A DNA stretch of 64,000 bases from Warburgia ugandensis (lineage: Eukaryota > Streptophyta > Magnoliopsida > Canellales > Canellaceae), in NCBI GenBank assembly GCA_035236585.1, contig CP141132.1, positions 43,651,880 through 43,715,879 of the forward strand, written 5' to 3'. Numbering within the stretch: the stretch's first letter is position 1; every line of letters starts with the position of its first letter. The notes beneath the pieces were generated by a model. That model searched no databases and was not told the DNA's origin. It saw nothing but the letters and a program-made list of their open reading frames with translations. This document shows, piece after piece, positions 44,371 to 57,005 of the stretch. The position numbers and the translations under genes are program-made.

Positions 44371-45232
44371 GGTCACCTATTCATTGAGGAAGGCTTTCTT
44401 TTGCACATTTAGCTTTCACTTCATTGTGCTAACCTCTTTTAAGAATTTGGCACATCAGGGATGTCTTTAATTGCATTGAGTAGTGGTATATTAATTTGTA
44501 CATGTTTAAATAATTCCATTAACTCATTAAAGTTTGATCCCTTCCTATCTTTCTTCAGCAATTGGGGAAAAGGGGCTTTAGGCACATAGGGTGCCTCCCT
44601 TATAGGTTCTATAGCATTGTTCTATTTTTTCTCTTTTTCCTGTATTTTTGTTGCCACTTTTTCCTCTACAGTTTCCTTAGCCTACCCTTCTTTGTTATCG
44701 ATTTGATGACTATTCCTAAGGGTGATTATGGACTTGGCATGCTCATGAGGGTTAAGGTTTTGAGAACTTGACCCTATCACAAATTGACCCTTAGGGTTAG
44801 GGCTGGGTTAACTAGGAAACTGATCCTTTCCTCTATTATGTAATTCAACAGACAATTGGCTTACTTGCACCTCTAGCTTAGTTATGGCTTGAGAGTTGAC
44901 ATTGGCTGACTGTCTACTCTCATTTTGCATTTGGGTTGGACTAGAACAAGTAGTGCATGCCTCTTGTGGAGGTTTTTGGGATAATGTAACAGTTATAAAA
45001 GATTGAAACATAATTTCAAGCTTGTCCATTCTTCCATCTAATTTTTCAACAACAGAGTCGAGCTTATAGGATAGATCATTATGTGATCCTATCTCATAGA
45101 TACCTCTTTTTCAGTGGGCTGCTTAGTTCTTTCTCTCTTATTTGAATAATCCCATTGCTGAGAATTAACAGCTATAGTTTGAAAGAATTCCCATGCTTCA
45201 TTTTCATCTTTTAACATGTGGGTTCCTCCATT
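44371..45232 (-). pseudogene. gag C-terminal part, inverted
   Basis: Minus-strand frames start at the junction with 'NGGTHMLKDENEAWEFFQT' (about 45225-45170), a gag landmark also found at 8680, followed by 'QQWDYSN', a 'MDKLEIMFQ' block and a Gln/Asn/Ser-rich stretch (45029-44808). Multiple stops follow. The gag N-terminal half is absent: the frame is cut at 45232 where plus-strand RT begins, with a short shared 'ttagcc' at the join. Confidence 0.65.
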
Positions 45233-45680
45233 AGCCGGACATAGCTATTACTATTTTCTAGATGGATATTCCAGTTACAACCAAATTCCTATAGCACCAG
45301 AGGATCAGGAGAAGACCACCTTCACCTGCCCTTTTGGAATCGTTGCCTACAAATGTATGCCTTTTGGGCTTTGCAATGCTCCAAGTACATTTCAAAGGTG
45401 TATGTTGAGCATTTTCTTATACATGGTAGAAAGATTCCTTGAGGTGTTTATGGATGATTTCTTAGTATTTGGGTCATCATTTGATGAGTGCCTATACCAC
45501 TTGAAGTTAGTCTTGGTAAGGTGTCAGGAGAAGAATCTTGTCTTAAATTGGGAAAAGTGCCTTTTTATGGTATGGAGTGGGATAGTATTAGGCCACATAA
45601 TATCACCCAATGGGATAGAAGTCGATAAGGCAAAAGTGGATTTAATAGCCAACCTTCCTTCACCATGGATGATAAAATAA
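45233..45680 (+). pseudogene. Athila reverse transcriptase, C-terminal two thirds
   Basis: The frame starts abruptly at 'LAGHSYYYFLDGYSSYN' (the preceding RT start is missing) and runs through 'IPIAPEDQEKTTFTCPFG', 'YKCMPFGLCNAPSTFQRCM', the catalytic 'EVFMDDFLVFGSS' box with both aspartates, 'LNWEKC' and 'GIVLGHIISPNGIEVDKAKV'. It ends in a stop at 45680, after which the same domain continues in another frame ('[18 protein letters not shown]'). It would copy RNA into DNA during transposition. Homologous to 43157-42735 on the minus strand. Confidence 0.85.
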
Positions 45681-46297
45681 ATTCGCTCCTTTTTAGGACA
45701 TGCTGGCTTTTACAGACAATTCATCAAAGATTTTAGCAAAATTGCAAGCCCCAATGTAATTTACTTACAAAGGAGGCCACTTTTGACTTTGATAAAGACT
45801 GTAAGAAAGCATTTGAGCGACTTAAGGCTGAATTGACTTCTGCACCTATTATTCGACCACCAGATTGGAACGCACCATTCGAAATAATGTATGATGCATC
45901 GGATTATGCCAATGGAGCTGTTTTGGGGCAACACATTGATAAACTTCCCCATGTGATATATTATGCTAGTAAAACACTATATGATGTGCAACTTAACTAT
46001 TCCACTATTGAGAAAGAGTTGTTAGCTATAGTGTTTGCTTTGGATAAGTTTAGATCTTACCTGTTAGGGTCTAAAGTTATAATATACTCAGATCACGCTG
46101 CCTTAAAGTACCTCCTTTCTGAAAAGGATGCAAAACCTAGGTTGATTCGTTGGATACTACTACTATTACAAGAGTTTGACTTAGAAATTAGGGACAAGAA
46201 AGGCTTAGAAAATGTAGTAGCAAATCACTTATCCAGATTAGTGGTAGAGCACACTATGGATCAAGGACCTATAACTGAGTCATTCCCAGATGAATAG
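45681..46297 (+). pseudogene. RT connection and RNase H domain
   Basis: After a frameshift, '[13 protein letters not shown]' (about 45710) leads into the Ty3 RNase H domain: '[15 protein letters not shown]' (first Asp, about 45888), '[20 protein letters not shown]' (Glu, about 46000), '[14 protein letters not shown]' (second Asp, about 46080), then '[20 protein letters not shown]'. All visible catalytic acids remain. It ends at a TAG (46295) where the fragment at 42298 still has a sense codon (CAG). Its role is removal of RNA from the RNA-DNA hybrid. Confidence 0.85.
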
Positions 46298-47620
46298 TTA
46301 TTGCATGTTTCCCAGTTACCTTAGTATGGAGATATTGTTAATTATCTTGTTACAAGACAAATGCCTGATCATTGGACCACACAAGATAAAAAGAGATTTA
46401 TAACCAAGGTTAGGTATTTTACTTGGGATGACCTGTACTTATTCAAGTACTATCCTGACCAAGTAATTAGGAGATGCATACTAGATAGTGAACATAGTCA
46501 AATCATCTCCTTTTGTCATGATCATGCATGTGGGGGCCATTTCAGCTTTAGAAAGACAGCTGCAAAAATTTTGTAGTGTGAATTTTATTGGCCTACCATA
46601 TTTAAGGATGCACATACTTATTGCAAAGCATGTGTAAGGTGTCGTAGGTTAAGAAGTTTAGGAAGGAGACATATGATGCCCGTAAACCCAATCCTTATCA
46701 TAAAACCTTTTGATGTTTGGGGCATAGATTTTATTGGACCTTTTTCTAATTCTTTTGGAAATCTATACATCCTAGTGAGAGTGGACTATGTGACCAAGTG
46801 GGTGGAGGCTATAACCTGCAAAACCAATGACCACAAGGTTGTGGTAAAAATTTTAAAAGAAAATATTTTTGCACGGTTTGGTACTCCTAGAGCCATAATA
46901 AGTGATGGGGGAAAATACTTTTGTAATAAAGTGTTTGAGAACTTAATGAAAAAGTGTGGTGTCAACCATAGGATAGCTACCCCATACCACCCTCGAACTA
47001 GTGGTCAAGTAGAGGTATCCAATAGGGAAATAAAGGAGATTCTAGAAAAGACAATCAATCCAAATAGGAAAGACTGGTCTCTAAGACTTATTAACTCTTT
47101 ATGGGCTTATTGTATATCATATAAAACCCCTATAGGAATGTCACCCTACCGCTTGGTCTATGCAAAGGCCTACCACTGACCAATAGAGTTAGAGCATAAG
47201 GCATATTGGGCTTTCAAAAAGCTAAATTTTGACTTAGATTCTGCTAGAACCCACAGAAAACTCCAACTCAATGAGTTGAAAGAATTGAGGAAAGATGCAT
47301 ATGAGTCTACATGATTGTACAAAGACCAAATGAAAGCTGTACATAATAGACATATTTTAAGAAAATCCTTCACACCAGGTTAAAAGGTCTTACTGTATAA
47401 TTTTAAATTGCATCTATTCCTAGGAAAACTTAGATTTAGATGGACTAGACCTTATATAGTATGCACAATCTATCCTCATGGGCCATCGAGATTGAAAAGG
47501 ATGGAGAAATCCAAAAGGTCAATGGTCAAAGGTCAAAGGTTAAAACCTTTCCTAGAACTGCCTGACCTTGAAATTGACGAGACACTTTTAGAGACACTTG
47601 AGTATCATGATCCACCTTAG
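46298..47620 (+). pseudogene. Athila integrase, complete in order but broken by stops
   Basis: Continues in the RNase H frame through stops. HHCC zinc finger: 'HDHACGGHFSFRKTA' (about 46518) and 'TYCKACVRCRR' (about 46618). Catalytic core: Asp in 'DVWGIDFIGPF' (46710), Asp in 'PRAIISDGGKYF' (46890), Glu in 'SGQVEVSNREIKEI' (47000). C-terminal region: 'NSLWAYCISYKTPIGMSPYR' (47090), 'IELEHKAYWAFKKLNFDLD' (47185) and 'LGKLRFRWTRPY' (47420), ending at 47620. At least six in-frame stops interrupt it, most readable as C-to-T or G-to-A changes of Gln, Arg or Trp codons. The D,D,E triad is intact. This is the best-preserved pol in the window and supports the Athila assignment. Confidence 0.85.
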
Positions 47621-49380
47621 ATTACCACTCTAAGAGCCTTACATCATATCATCATTGCACTCACATTATGTCTGGCTGAAGACATTAAACTTAGTGCTTA
47701 TTGGGAAGCAACCCAATGGTTTAGAGTCTACATCACTCAACTTCCATGTAGCATCATATGTTTTCAAACATTAGGGACGATGTTTCATTCAGGTTGGGGG
47801 TGTAGGTGCACGTAGAGATTTTGAATTTTCTCGAGTTAAAAAAAAAAAAAAAATACTTTGAAGAAATAAAGTTTTTAAAGTAGAGTTCCCTTACTGTGAT
47901 GAGAATTGGATGTTCATAATTTAGTAAATATACTATTTTCACCTCTTAATGGGAATGCATATAATTAGTTTTGTATATCATTCATGTGTTGAAGCATTTT
48001 ATGAAAGTTCATTCTCAGAAACCATTTACACACAGCACATAATCAAGACTAATATAGAGGTATGACTTAGAGACCCTGAGGAAAATCAGTGGAGACCTAT
48101 AACCTAGTGAGAGTTTGAGACTATCTTGTTTTAGAGAGTTATGAGTAATTCCACAATTTTTGTAGTGTACATGCATTAGTGTGATTTTGTTATTGTTGTT
48201 TTGGTTAAACATAAAGAATAAATAGGAGTAATAGCTTTAATTTTAGAAATTTATTGAATCTGATAGGCTTTAGGAAACCTAGGAAATGATATAGGCCATC
48301 CTTGCTCAACCCAGAGACATAAAGCCTCCCCAATATAGTATAGCACTAGGTAGCCTTTTGAGCCTATTATTAATCCTTTTCTTTCTTAACCCCATTCACC
48401 TTAACCTAGAATAACCAAGTAAAAGAAGTAACCACTACCAATCTTCAAAATGAGTATAATAGAAAAAGAATTCAAAAAAAGGACAAAAAGTCAAAGAAGT
48501 GAGAAAACTTAGCTGTCTTTTTTCCAAAGAAGAAAAAAAAAAAGAGAAAAAAAAATTGAAAAAGAAAGACCAAAATCTGAAAGAGAAAGTCACTTCAAGT
48601 ACAAACCCAAAAGAAAAGTTGTCCTAGCAAATATTCATTGAAGACATCTACTCAATTTTAAACCTTTGAAATCTTTATACCTTCCTTTTCTAAGCCTATC
48701 CTCAGCCTACATTTTGTCCTAGTTAAAGACCTATTGATCTTAGGTGGACATAGCCTTAAAGATGAGATAAAAAGAAAGAATTAAGGTAAAAGACCCCTAA
48801 TATTCTTGGTAATAACATCCATTCTTAAGGATCACTTTCCTTTGTCTCATGAGCATTTAAAAGAATTATGTGAACCATCATCTTGTTGGATTCGGTTACA
48901 TAATGAGAGAAATATGTTTAAACCCCTTACCTGAGAGTTTTAATTCTGAGCATATACCTGTGAGGATTTGAGGTCAAGGCATATTTTCAATGGAATTTAA
49001 GCATATCTAGTTAGAAGTCAAGATTTATGTGGCCGTACACACATACGCACTTTGAGAAATAGCTCAAATAAAATGTCTTTAATATGTGTATGATATGTAA
49101 AATTGTCAAATCCTCTTCATTAAGTTATGAGAAACTAGTAAAATTGCTAATGAATGAGGATTCTCTGAGATAAAATAGGGGACTTGACCTTATAGGATTT
49201 TGTGGGTATATACACTATAAACCCTCACGAGGCCTAACTCATCCACTAAGGGTAACCTAGGGGTTCAAGGGCTTGTTGCATATGCTAAGTGCAATCATGA
49301 GTACCTACGAAAGTAGCACCTTGTACTAGTTTTGTGTAAAATAATTTTCTGCATGTTTTGCTAGGGATTAGCATCTGGGA
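47621..49380 (+). mobile_element. 3' noncoding tail after integrase
   Basis: Collinear (inverted) with 3200-2112 plus 607-370 and with 13900-13090. Landmarks are 'gggaagcaacccaatgg' (47701), a G-rich 'ggttgggggtgtagg' (47791), an A run near 47838, a repetitive A/G block at 48470-48580 and 'gtatatacactataaaccctc' (49207). It ends at a weak G-rich tract ('catctgggaa', 49374-49382) where the LTR should begin, but no LTR follows. No envelope-like frame is recognisable. Confidence 0.65.
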
Positions 49381-49413
49381 ATACAAGATAGTATTTCATT
49401 TACTATCTTGTAT
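49381..49413. repeat. Perfect 13-bp inverted repeat at a rearrangement join
   Basis: ATACAAGATAGTA (49381-49393), a 7-base spacer, then TACTATCTTGTAT (49401-49413). It lies exactly between the end of the 3' tail and the start of gag-related sequence, where an LTR is missing. Confidence 0.85.
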
Positions 49414-50429
49414 AGTCTTGAACAACCTACCTTAGGCCCACATTTTGATTTCTATTCTCCCTCTATTAGAATAGGAAGAGCTGTGTTGGCTATTAAATAC
49501 ACTATGCAACCCTTACTTGTGGTTTGTTCAATTTGTTCCTGTACAACACACCTTATTGCTTCATGCCCCTCTAGCTCAATACTCCTGAAAATTTTATGAA
49601 GCAAGAGAATGCATTAAATACATTCCAAAATCCTAGTAATAAACGACACTATGAGAATTACTATCCTGGTTGTGTTAGGAGCTCTAATTTTTACTAGTCT
49701 CATAATAATAATATGGGAGGATCATCTGGGATTCCTCCTACTCCATTGATTCCTAGAGCTCCAATTACAAAATAGCAGCCAACTCAACAATAGACATTTC
49801 CTCCATAGTAGAGGAAACAATCTTTAAAAGAAAGTCTGAGTTTGTTTATGTAGAGTACAAACCACTAGCAATTTATTACATAGATGGAGTACCAAATGAG
49901 TCCACTTTTTGTTACACTTTCTAAGAGGGAACAAGGAATGTTTCTTATTCAACCTAGGTCCAACCCTAAAGGCCAGTATGTGAATGGCACAACATCCAAT
50001 GAGAGGACATTTCTTGAATAGACTCAATCCATAACTTTCCTTAGGAGTGAAAAAGTAATAGATAATCAGGTAAGATTGATTAAGGACAATGAGAGCCATA
50101 TAAAGACTAGGAAGGGAAAAGAGAAGAAAATGCCACCTTCTACTTCTCCCCACTTTAATCCTGAACCACATTATATTCCAAAGGCTCCATTTTGTCAATG
50201 CTTAAAAATGACTAAGAAGGAGAATAATTTCAATAAGTTAATAGATGTGTTTATGCAAATGACTATAAATATTCCATTTCTTAATTCAATCAAGGATGCC
50301 CCTTCTTATGCCAAAAGTTTTTGAAGAATCTCCACACCCATAAGAGAAAACATCAGCTATAGAAGAAAGAATATCTTGCTAAGTAGGCTAACTCAATACT
50401 ATAAGACAACAACCACCGAAGTACAGAGA
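49414..50429 (+). pseudogene. gag C-terminal tail of N2
   Basis: Collinear with N1 at about 24640-25600: 'gtacaacacaccttattgct', the Asn/Tyr/Ser-rich nucleocapsid tail, the Lys-rich 'KKMPPSTSPHFNPEPHYIPK' stretch (50127) and the 'NIPFLNSIKDAPSYAK' segment (50268). The N-terminal capsid part is absent, so N2 is 5'-truncated at the palindrome. It runs without interruption across the site where N1 carries the 4.9-kb LTR. Confidence 0.65.
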
Positions 50430-50832
50430 CCTAGGGTGTCCCACTATATCATGTGTGATTGGACATTGCACAATTAATAGGGCACTACTTGAATTGGAGT
50501 CAAGTGTTAACCTTTTACCTTATTTTATAAATATGGAATGAGGTTTAGGAGAGATGAAAAGGACTATCAATACACTACAATTGGAAGACATGTTAGCTAA
50601 AGTTCCACGTGGTGTGGTAGATGATGTATTAGCTCAAGTTGATAAGTTTTTATTTCCATTAAACTTTCTAATCTTAGATACATATACTATAGCAAACCTT
50701 GGTAGTCAAATTCCAGTCATTTTAGGATGTCTATTCTTAGCCACATCAAATGCGATAATTAATTGTATGAATTGTACCATGCAGTTGTCCTTGGAGAACA
50801 TGGACATTATGCTTAATGTCTTTAATACATGA
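50430..50832 (+). pseudogene. Aspartic protease remnant of N2
   Basis: Protease domain with a damaged active-site segment ('INRALLELESSVNLLPYF', about 50480, where the expected Asp is Glu), then 'PRGVVDDVLAQVDKF' (50608), 'NLGSQIPVILG' (50696) and 'FLATSNAIIN' (50735). It lacks one of the stops seen in N1 but loses the catalytic residue. It preserves the empty site of the N1 insertion at 50431. Confidence 0.7.
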
Positions 50833-51400
50833 CAATTAGACTCTAAAGTGTTTTATGAAGTAAATATGATACTGAATCTACCATCCCTATCATCCTCTAG
50901 CTTTGATCCTTTAGAGGGGTGTCTAATTCATTTTGGTTTTGATGATTTAGATATTGACAGTTCCATTGATGGAATGGATGCATTATTGGATAACACACCT
51001 TTAATGGATACTTATCAATGGAAAGCTTGAGTTGGACTTCCTATGCGCCCTGATTTTATATTTGAGTCTTATATTGGAGCAGAAATACCCAATTTGAACC
51101 TAGCACCTTTACCATACAATGCACATTGTGATAGTTTTAGTACATCTAAAACATTCCCTGCTATGACAAAACATGAAGGAGAGTCTATTGATGTTTCTGA
51201 GGAAAATTAGCCTACTCAAGGGTTTACAATAGATAACTAAGATGGCTTAAGTCCCAATGATTCCTTACATTCTGACAATCATGAACACCCTATTAATATG
51301 GTGCAAGAACAACTCAATCTAATCATTTAAGAAGATGTAGGAGAAGAGGAATATTTTCAAGTGTTTGATGTAGGCATATTAAACCCCCCAAAATGACAAC
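50833..51400 (+). pseudogene. Acidic post-protease linker of N2
   Basis: Contains 'FGFDDLDIDSSIDGMDALLD' (50935) and 'PNLNLAPLP' (about 51090), matching the pol-bearing linker up to that point, then an acidic stretch ('HEGESIDVSEEN', about 51170) shared with N1 only. It ends near 51400 with no RT. Confidence 0.6.
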
Positions 51401-52590
51401 TCCTTGGACAATGCTTTGATAATCATTGAAAGAAACTTGTATTCACTATAATTCATGATGATATCCTTAAAGTCCATCCACAAAATTTTGGGTGTCTAAA
51501 ATACATTGATTACTATAAAATTTTGAAGTGGAGCGAGTTAATCTAAACACTCCTCCATGGTTAGAGTTAGATTTGGGATTTGTTAGAGTTAGGTTTAGGA
51601 TCTAAATATTAGTTTAAGAATATAGTAGAATATATTAGGTTGGTGGGGTATTTCAAATTTTAATTCTTCAATTAGGTTCATAGCATCATTTTAGCAAACT
51701 TTTTGAAACAATTTGATAAACTTTTTATACAAAATTTTTGAAAAGTTCATTTGCAAGGATGAGAATTCCAAATATTCAAGCTATCTTTTGAACTTCAGCT
51801 TATTAATTGATTTTTATCCAATTAGTTCACTATTTTATTCTTTTTCTAAAGTATTCCATGAAAAGTTAGACATGGATTAATTTTGCACAAAATGCCTATG
51901 TATATATAGCTTAAGTTGAAAAGAAATTATAACAGAAAGATCCTAAAAAAGATAAGTGGAGACTATTGACCCATGTGATTTTAGAGCCATTCTTCCTTTT
52001 TGAGGGTTATACATAAACACCAAAATTTTCTTTAGCAAATATTAGTTTCCTAATTGGTCTTATTATTCTTCATCTTGGTCAACTATTGAGAAAAAATGTA
52101 ATAGACTATACCATTTATCTCTTGTGTTTATGGTTATCTTTGAGTCATATGAACCCTAGGAGAGTATAGAGGTCATCCTTTACAAACTCACAACTTTTAG
52201 TCTTCCTACGTTACTTTTCCACTGGTTAACTCCTTGAGCTTTTAACATTAAGCATTTTTCTTTGTGAACCTACTAGCCATTAACCTTATTAAATCCCTAT
52301 AATTTGTCCATTACCAAGTTGTTTTGAAACTATGAGAGAGGATTGAAGAATTATCTTCAAAAACGTATGAGCTATACAATTTAAGAAATGAACATTAAAA
52401 ATGGGTAAAAAAGAGAATGAAATTAAAGAAAGGGTATTTTTAAAAAGTAGATAATTGAAGAAAAATGAGAACAAGTCAAGCAAAAGATAGCTAATGAAAA
52501 AGAAATGTTCACTCTTATTGGTAGAAAAAAAAGTTTTGAATAAACTAGTAGAAGACCTTTTGATATATTTCAAAATACCTTTCTACCATA
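51401..52590 (+). mobile_element. 3' noncoding region of N2
   Basis: Collinear with N1 31400-32626 and, past the empty site at 52551, with the start of 35348 onward ('atttcaaaatacctttct'). Homology stops near 52590, so the polypurine tract and 3' LTR of N2 are missing. Confidence 0.6.
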
Positions 52591-52726
52591 CTTAAATTTT
52601 TAAAAATTTCAAAGAAATAATAGTTTTTGATAAAAAATATTAAAATATTACCATTTGCCTAAATTTTCCTCCAATCACAGTCTATAGTCCAATATACTTA
52701 TTTCACATGTAGATAAGTCGAAGTTT
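52591..52726. other. Unassigned AT-rich spacer
   Basis: Short stretch between the end of N2 homology and the next LTR. It could be the end of the LTR at about 57591-60180 displaced by a nested insertion; no clear match. Confidence 0.3.
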
Positions 52727-53110
52727 TGACCACCCAGGATTTTGTAACACATTTTGCAAAAAAGGAAGCAAAAATTCTTTTCTTTAGAACTTGTTTTGAA
52801 AAAACCCAAGTTATCACTTCATACATAATAACATAAGTAGAATTTTTGTGCAAGACAAAATTCAATTAAAGGAATATATTTTTTTTAAATTCCATAATCC
52901 ATCCAGTGGTTCACAGTATAGCTCAAATACATTACAATATTTGTCCAAATTACATAATCCAAAAACTCAAAGCTCACCATACAATGAAACTCTCATTATA
53001 ATACAATACTCTCAAACAAAAAAAAATACATGTCTTCAAGAGGTATACCTTGATGATTATTATCTTCAAGTCTTCTACAGTCTTGAGCTCCTAACTCACC
53101 TTCTATGTAT

Positions 53111-53150
53111 CTGAGATATTGTAAACATTGAAACATTTACAATATCTCAG
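53111..53150. other. Conserved LTR hairpin (copy in the 52.7-kb LTR)
   Basis: CTGAGATATTGTAAA, a 10-base loop, then TTTACAATATCTCAG: a 15-bp perfect stem, 384 bp from the LTR 3' end. Confidence 0.75.
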
Positions 53151-56100
53151 CAAGCTATGCTTGGTAGGAGATTCAAGAAGCATAATAATTTGATAGTATA
53201 ATTCTAATACTTCATAATCCCGTTATTCATAAACATACTTATGTATCTAACTCTTTGCTTTATAATATATGTACATGCTTATACATACTGTACATGGATA
53301 AATCTATCAAATTTATGAAAGTAGTCAAATATCATTCCCAATTAAGCTGATCAATTCTTTCCACTATGAGAAATTAATATTTCAACTAGTCCTATACTAG
53401 GAATTTTCCTTCTTGGGAAATACTCATAATATAACATTACTTGGCATTTCATCATGCCAAAATGTAAGGAATTTCACTATGCCTATCTCATATGCATCAT
53501 AGTGCAAAATAATCAAAGGACTACCATGCTGTAGTCTGATCCGTACTAGCACGCTCAGATAACTGCTCTGTTTACCACTAATACCATGGTGAAAAATATT
53601 GTCTCACTGCCCATATGGGGAGACAGGACTTCCACAGTGGTGGCCTTTCCATAATTACCCCACCTGACTTTTAGCCTCTCATAGGGCAAGGTATCTTCAA
53701 ATCATCAAATTTTGGGAAGCGGGTAACCAAACCCTCATAACTCCCCTAGCATAGCATCCCTAGGCTTTTGCCTATTTAAAACAAAACCACAAGCCTCCAT
53801 TTTTAATATAAAATAGGTTTCATACATTTAAGACAATCTGTCTGTTTATTTAGGGATGGAATATCTTCTAGTTATATTCACTTAGAGTCTAGTCCTCAAT
53901 TCTAACTTAACCATTTCATATGTGTTTGGTTGGGCCATAAGGGTTTTAGGGGATTTAATACAAGTATTAACATTACACTTGTCAACATAAGGTCATGTGT
54001 TCAACATGTACATCCCATGTAGATGCATTCATAAAATCATCCTACCTTCAAGTAGTGATCCATCTCTTTAGATCCTACATGATCCTGACTGGTGTATGAA
54101 ATCTGTAAATTCATACATACTGTCAATACATATAAAATCTGAATAATCCTATCTATATTCTTTGTCTAATCTTGTCCTTTGATATAAAGGATCTAGATCT
54201 TTTGTCCTATCAATGTCTATCTTCCTCAAATAGTGTCTATCCTTTTGATCAATAGATCTGATGATTAGAATGGTTCTTCTAATCTTTTAGATCTCAGTAT
54301 TTTCTATTCTAAGTTTTTGTGTATTCCTTTCTTTGATCTTGATCTTTCATAGATCCTTTGATCAAGAATTTATATTTGTTGATAAAGATCAACAATTTAG
54401 CTGTTTGATCATCTCTAAGGAGGATGAACTTGGTTCTCTTCCTTGAATCATATTTGATCAAGGGTTTAGATCTTCTGTTTGATCTAAGATCTTCTATTCT
54501 ATTTGATCTAAGTTGCAAGCAATATATATATCATCATTAAGAAGTATTTATTTCTTTTTATTGTTCTTGATCATTCAAGATCTAATGGATCTTGTTTGAT
54601 CATCCTTATCATACTTACAATTTTTATTAGGGTTAGATAATTTACTAATCTTTTATGCTCTTATTATTATTATTCAACTAGTTAATGTTTTACTGGTTGA
54701 AGATAACTTATTTCAGCCTAAGTCTAGACTTCTCCTCTTATTTCCAATTGGCTAAGACTTACTAGCTGAATGGGTGAACACAAAGTGGTTACTTTAATCC
54801 TCATGTATGGAGGCATTTAGACCTCACAAACATCAACAGAAGGTAGGGGAAGAGTGAGGCTCTATTAGAAAACCCTCTTAACCACCATGTTTAACATTCA
54901 CTAGAGTGACCTTAGCTCAACCTCTCATATGGTTCTTATGAGCATGTTAACCCTAACTACTCTTTCTAATTGATTTTAATTAAGTCCATGATCATTTAAA
55001 AGGTCATTCAAGGGGTTTCCTATTCTCCTAGTTTAGGCCAAGGATTTGATAATCCTTATATTGTCCTACTAACTATAGCCCTTACTAATTAAGTCCAAGT
55101 CAAATAATTCACTCTTATTTGTGTCATGAAACTCTATTTTCTCATTAGATTCTATTTTTGGTGTTTTATTCTCTTTATCTCATAACTACTTTAACAATTA
55201 AATCTACTAATAAAATTTAACCATAAATGAATTATAACTTTAAAGCATAAAACTACATAATTGAACAACCTAATGATAATGGTACAAGGTAATTAAGGTT
55301 ATACTAGCATGATTTCTAACTAATGTACTTTATCTAATAAACTCAAATTAAACTATCATGGACCTATGGTACCATCTCATACCATAGTCTAATCTAACAT
55401 GAAATCCTAACATGGTCCTAAGTTACAATTCATCAATGATGAATAATTTTATGGACATTTGAAATGAAGTTATACTAAAATAATCTATCTTGGATCCTAT
55501 ATTCATGAAATAAATGGAATGAAATCAATGCATAACTCAAGCTAACCCATTTCTTATTATTAAAGTTTTTACTTATGATCTAACCATTAGATCTTAGGTC
55601 TTTTCCTTTTAATCAAGGGTTTTAATTAATTTTAGGGCTTTTACTCCATTAATGTCCAAGATCATATCCCTTTGGTTTTGGTCATATTCAATCCATGATC
55701 TCAATGGATTTCATTATAATATCATTCATTCAATCCATCCCAAGGGTCTGATCATATTTGATCTTATTGATCAAGTGGGTCTCTTTGTATTTTTAGGATT
55801 TTTCTATCATAAAAGGTAGATCCCTCAATTTATCTTAGATCTACTCAAATAAATAATGGATATCACTTTATTTCAACATTATATCATCAGTAAATCAGAT
55901 CCCCAAGATCTTATCATCTCAGATCTTGAAGATCATGAAAATTAGAAGCTTAATTCTTGGAAATAGAAAGTTTCTGAAATGTTTTTATCAATATTATAGT
56001 TTTAAGAGAAAATAGACGTTATGAGCTTTCCATAGCTTCTTTCCATTCTTAGTTTGGAGTTCAAATGACTCCACAATTGAACTGTGAAGTTCATGGTCGT

Positions 56101-57005
56101 TCCTAAGGTCTAGATTTGATTTGGGCCCAATGGAATGGACAGCCTGAATTGATTGGGAGGAGTGGGCTAGGTGGAGCAGTCGTCGAGCACCCGTCATTGG
56201 GATGCATGCGTAATGCACTCCCCTATGGCCTGTGCTGTCATGCAGTTGTCCCGTCAGGACGACATTGCATGCGGCACATGTGCGCAGAGATGCTGCTACA
56301 AGGCACATCTTCGTACAATGTTTCACAGCGCGTCTCACAATTCGATTTGATTTGGGAGATCGAATAGTCCGTTTTGGATCGTCCAATCAATCCCTTTACA
56401 ATTAAGGGCTCAAAACTTAATAAAAATTCTTAAAATTTCTATCCTAGGGGTTTTGGACCCTTCTAAATCGATTGGACTACTCAAATTTTCCATCTGAGCC
56501 CTCCGTCATCCAAAATTGAAGGGTTTTGGTCCTTACTTTATTTTTATAAATTTTACCCTAAAACTAATTGCAAAAAATAAAAATAACATAAAACAACATG
56601 AAATAAGCAGAAGAAGTGGTTCCACCTACCTGATTGGAGAAAAAATATAAATTTGAAGCCCATTTTGAAATAAATATCCTTTGATGATAAGATAGCCCGA
56701 TAGCCACTTGTTTTGCGATTTCCCATTGATTGCACCATTGGATCTTGAAATTGATTTGGGGGTTTTGTAGATAAGTAGTCTTGGATTGTATGGACAATGG
56801 GATTTGTGAGAATCATTTTGGAATATAGTGCCTAATTGAATTTAGGTCTCTTGTTCCAATTAGAGGGAGGAGAGAGAAAGTGCAATAAGGGAGATTTTTA
56901 GGAGTTTTGGAATTTTGGGAAGGAATCTAGATGTGGTATTTTTAGAGTAAGCAAGATGATTTCATGGGAATTTTAATGGATATTTTTGGGGGACTTTTGG
57001 AGGGG

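Noticed and set aside
42732-45232. A simple inversion of part of one Athila
   Set aside because: The RT segment occurs on both the inverted block and the plus strand, and the RNase H/integrase piece is duplicated, so more than one event or template is required.
47621-49380. An envelope-like gene after integrase, as reported for some Athila elements
   Set aside because: All frames are full of stops in all copies of this tail, and no transmembrane or signal segment is shared between copies.
55994-56386. 130-codon minus-strand frame
   Set aside because: Lies in the decayed island of an LTR and is not conserved in the homologous 26.85-kb region.
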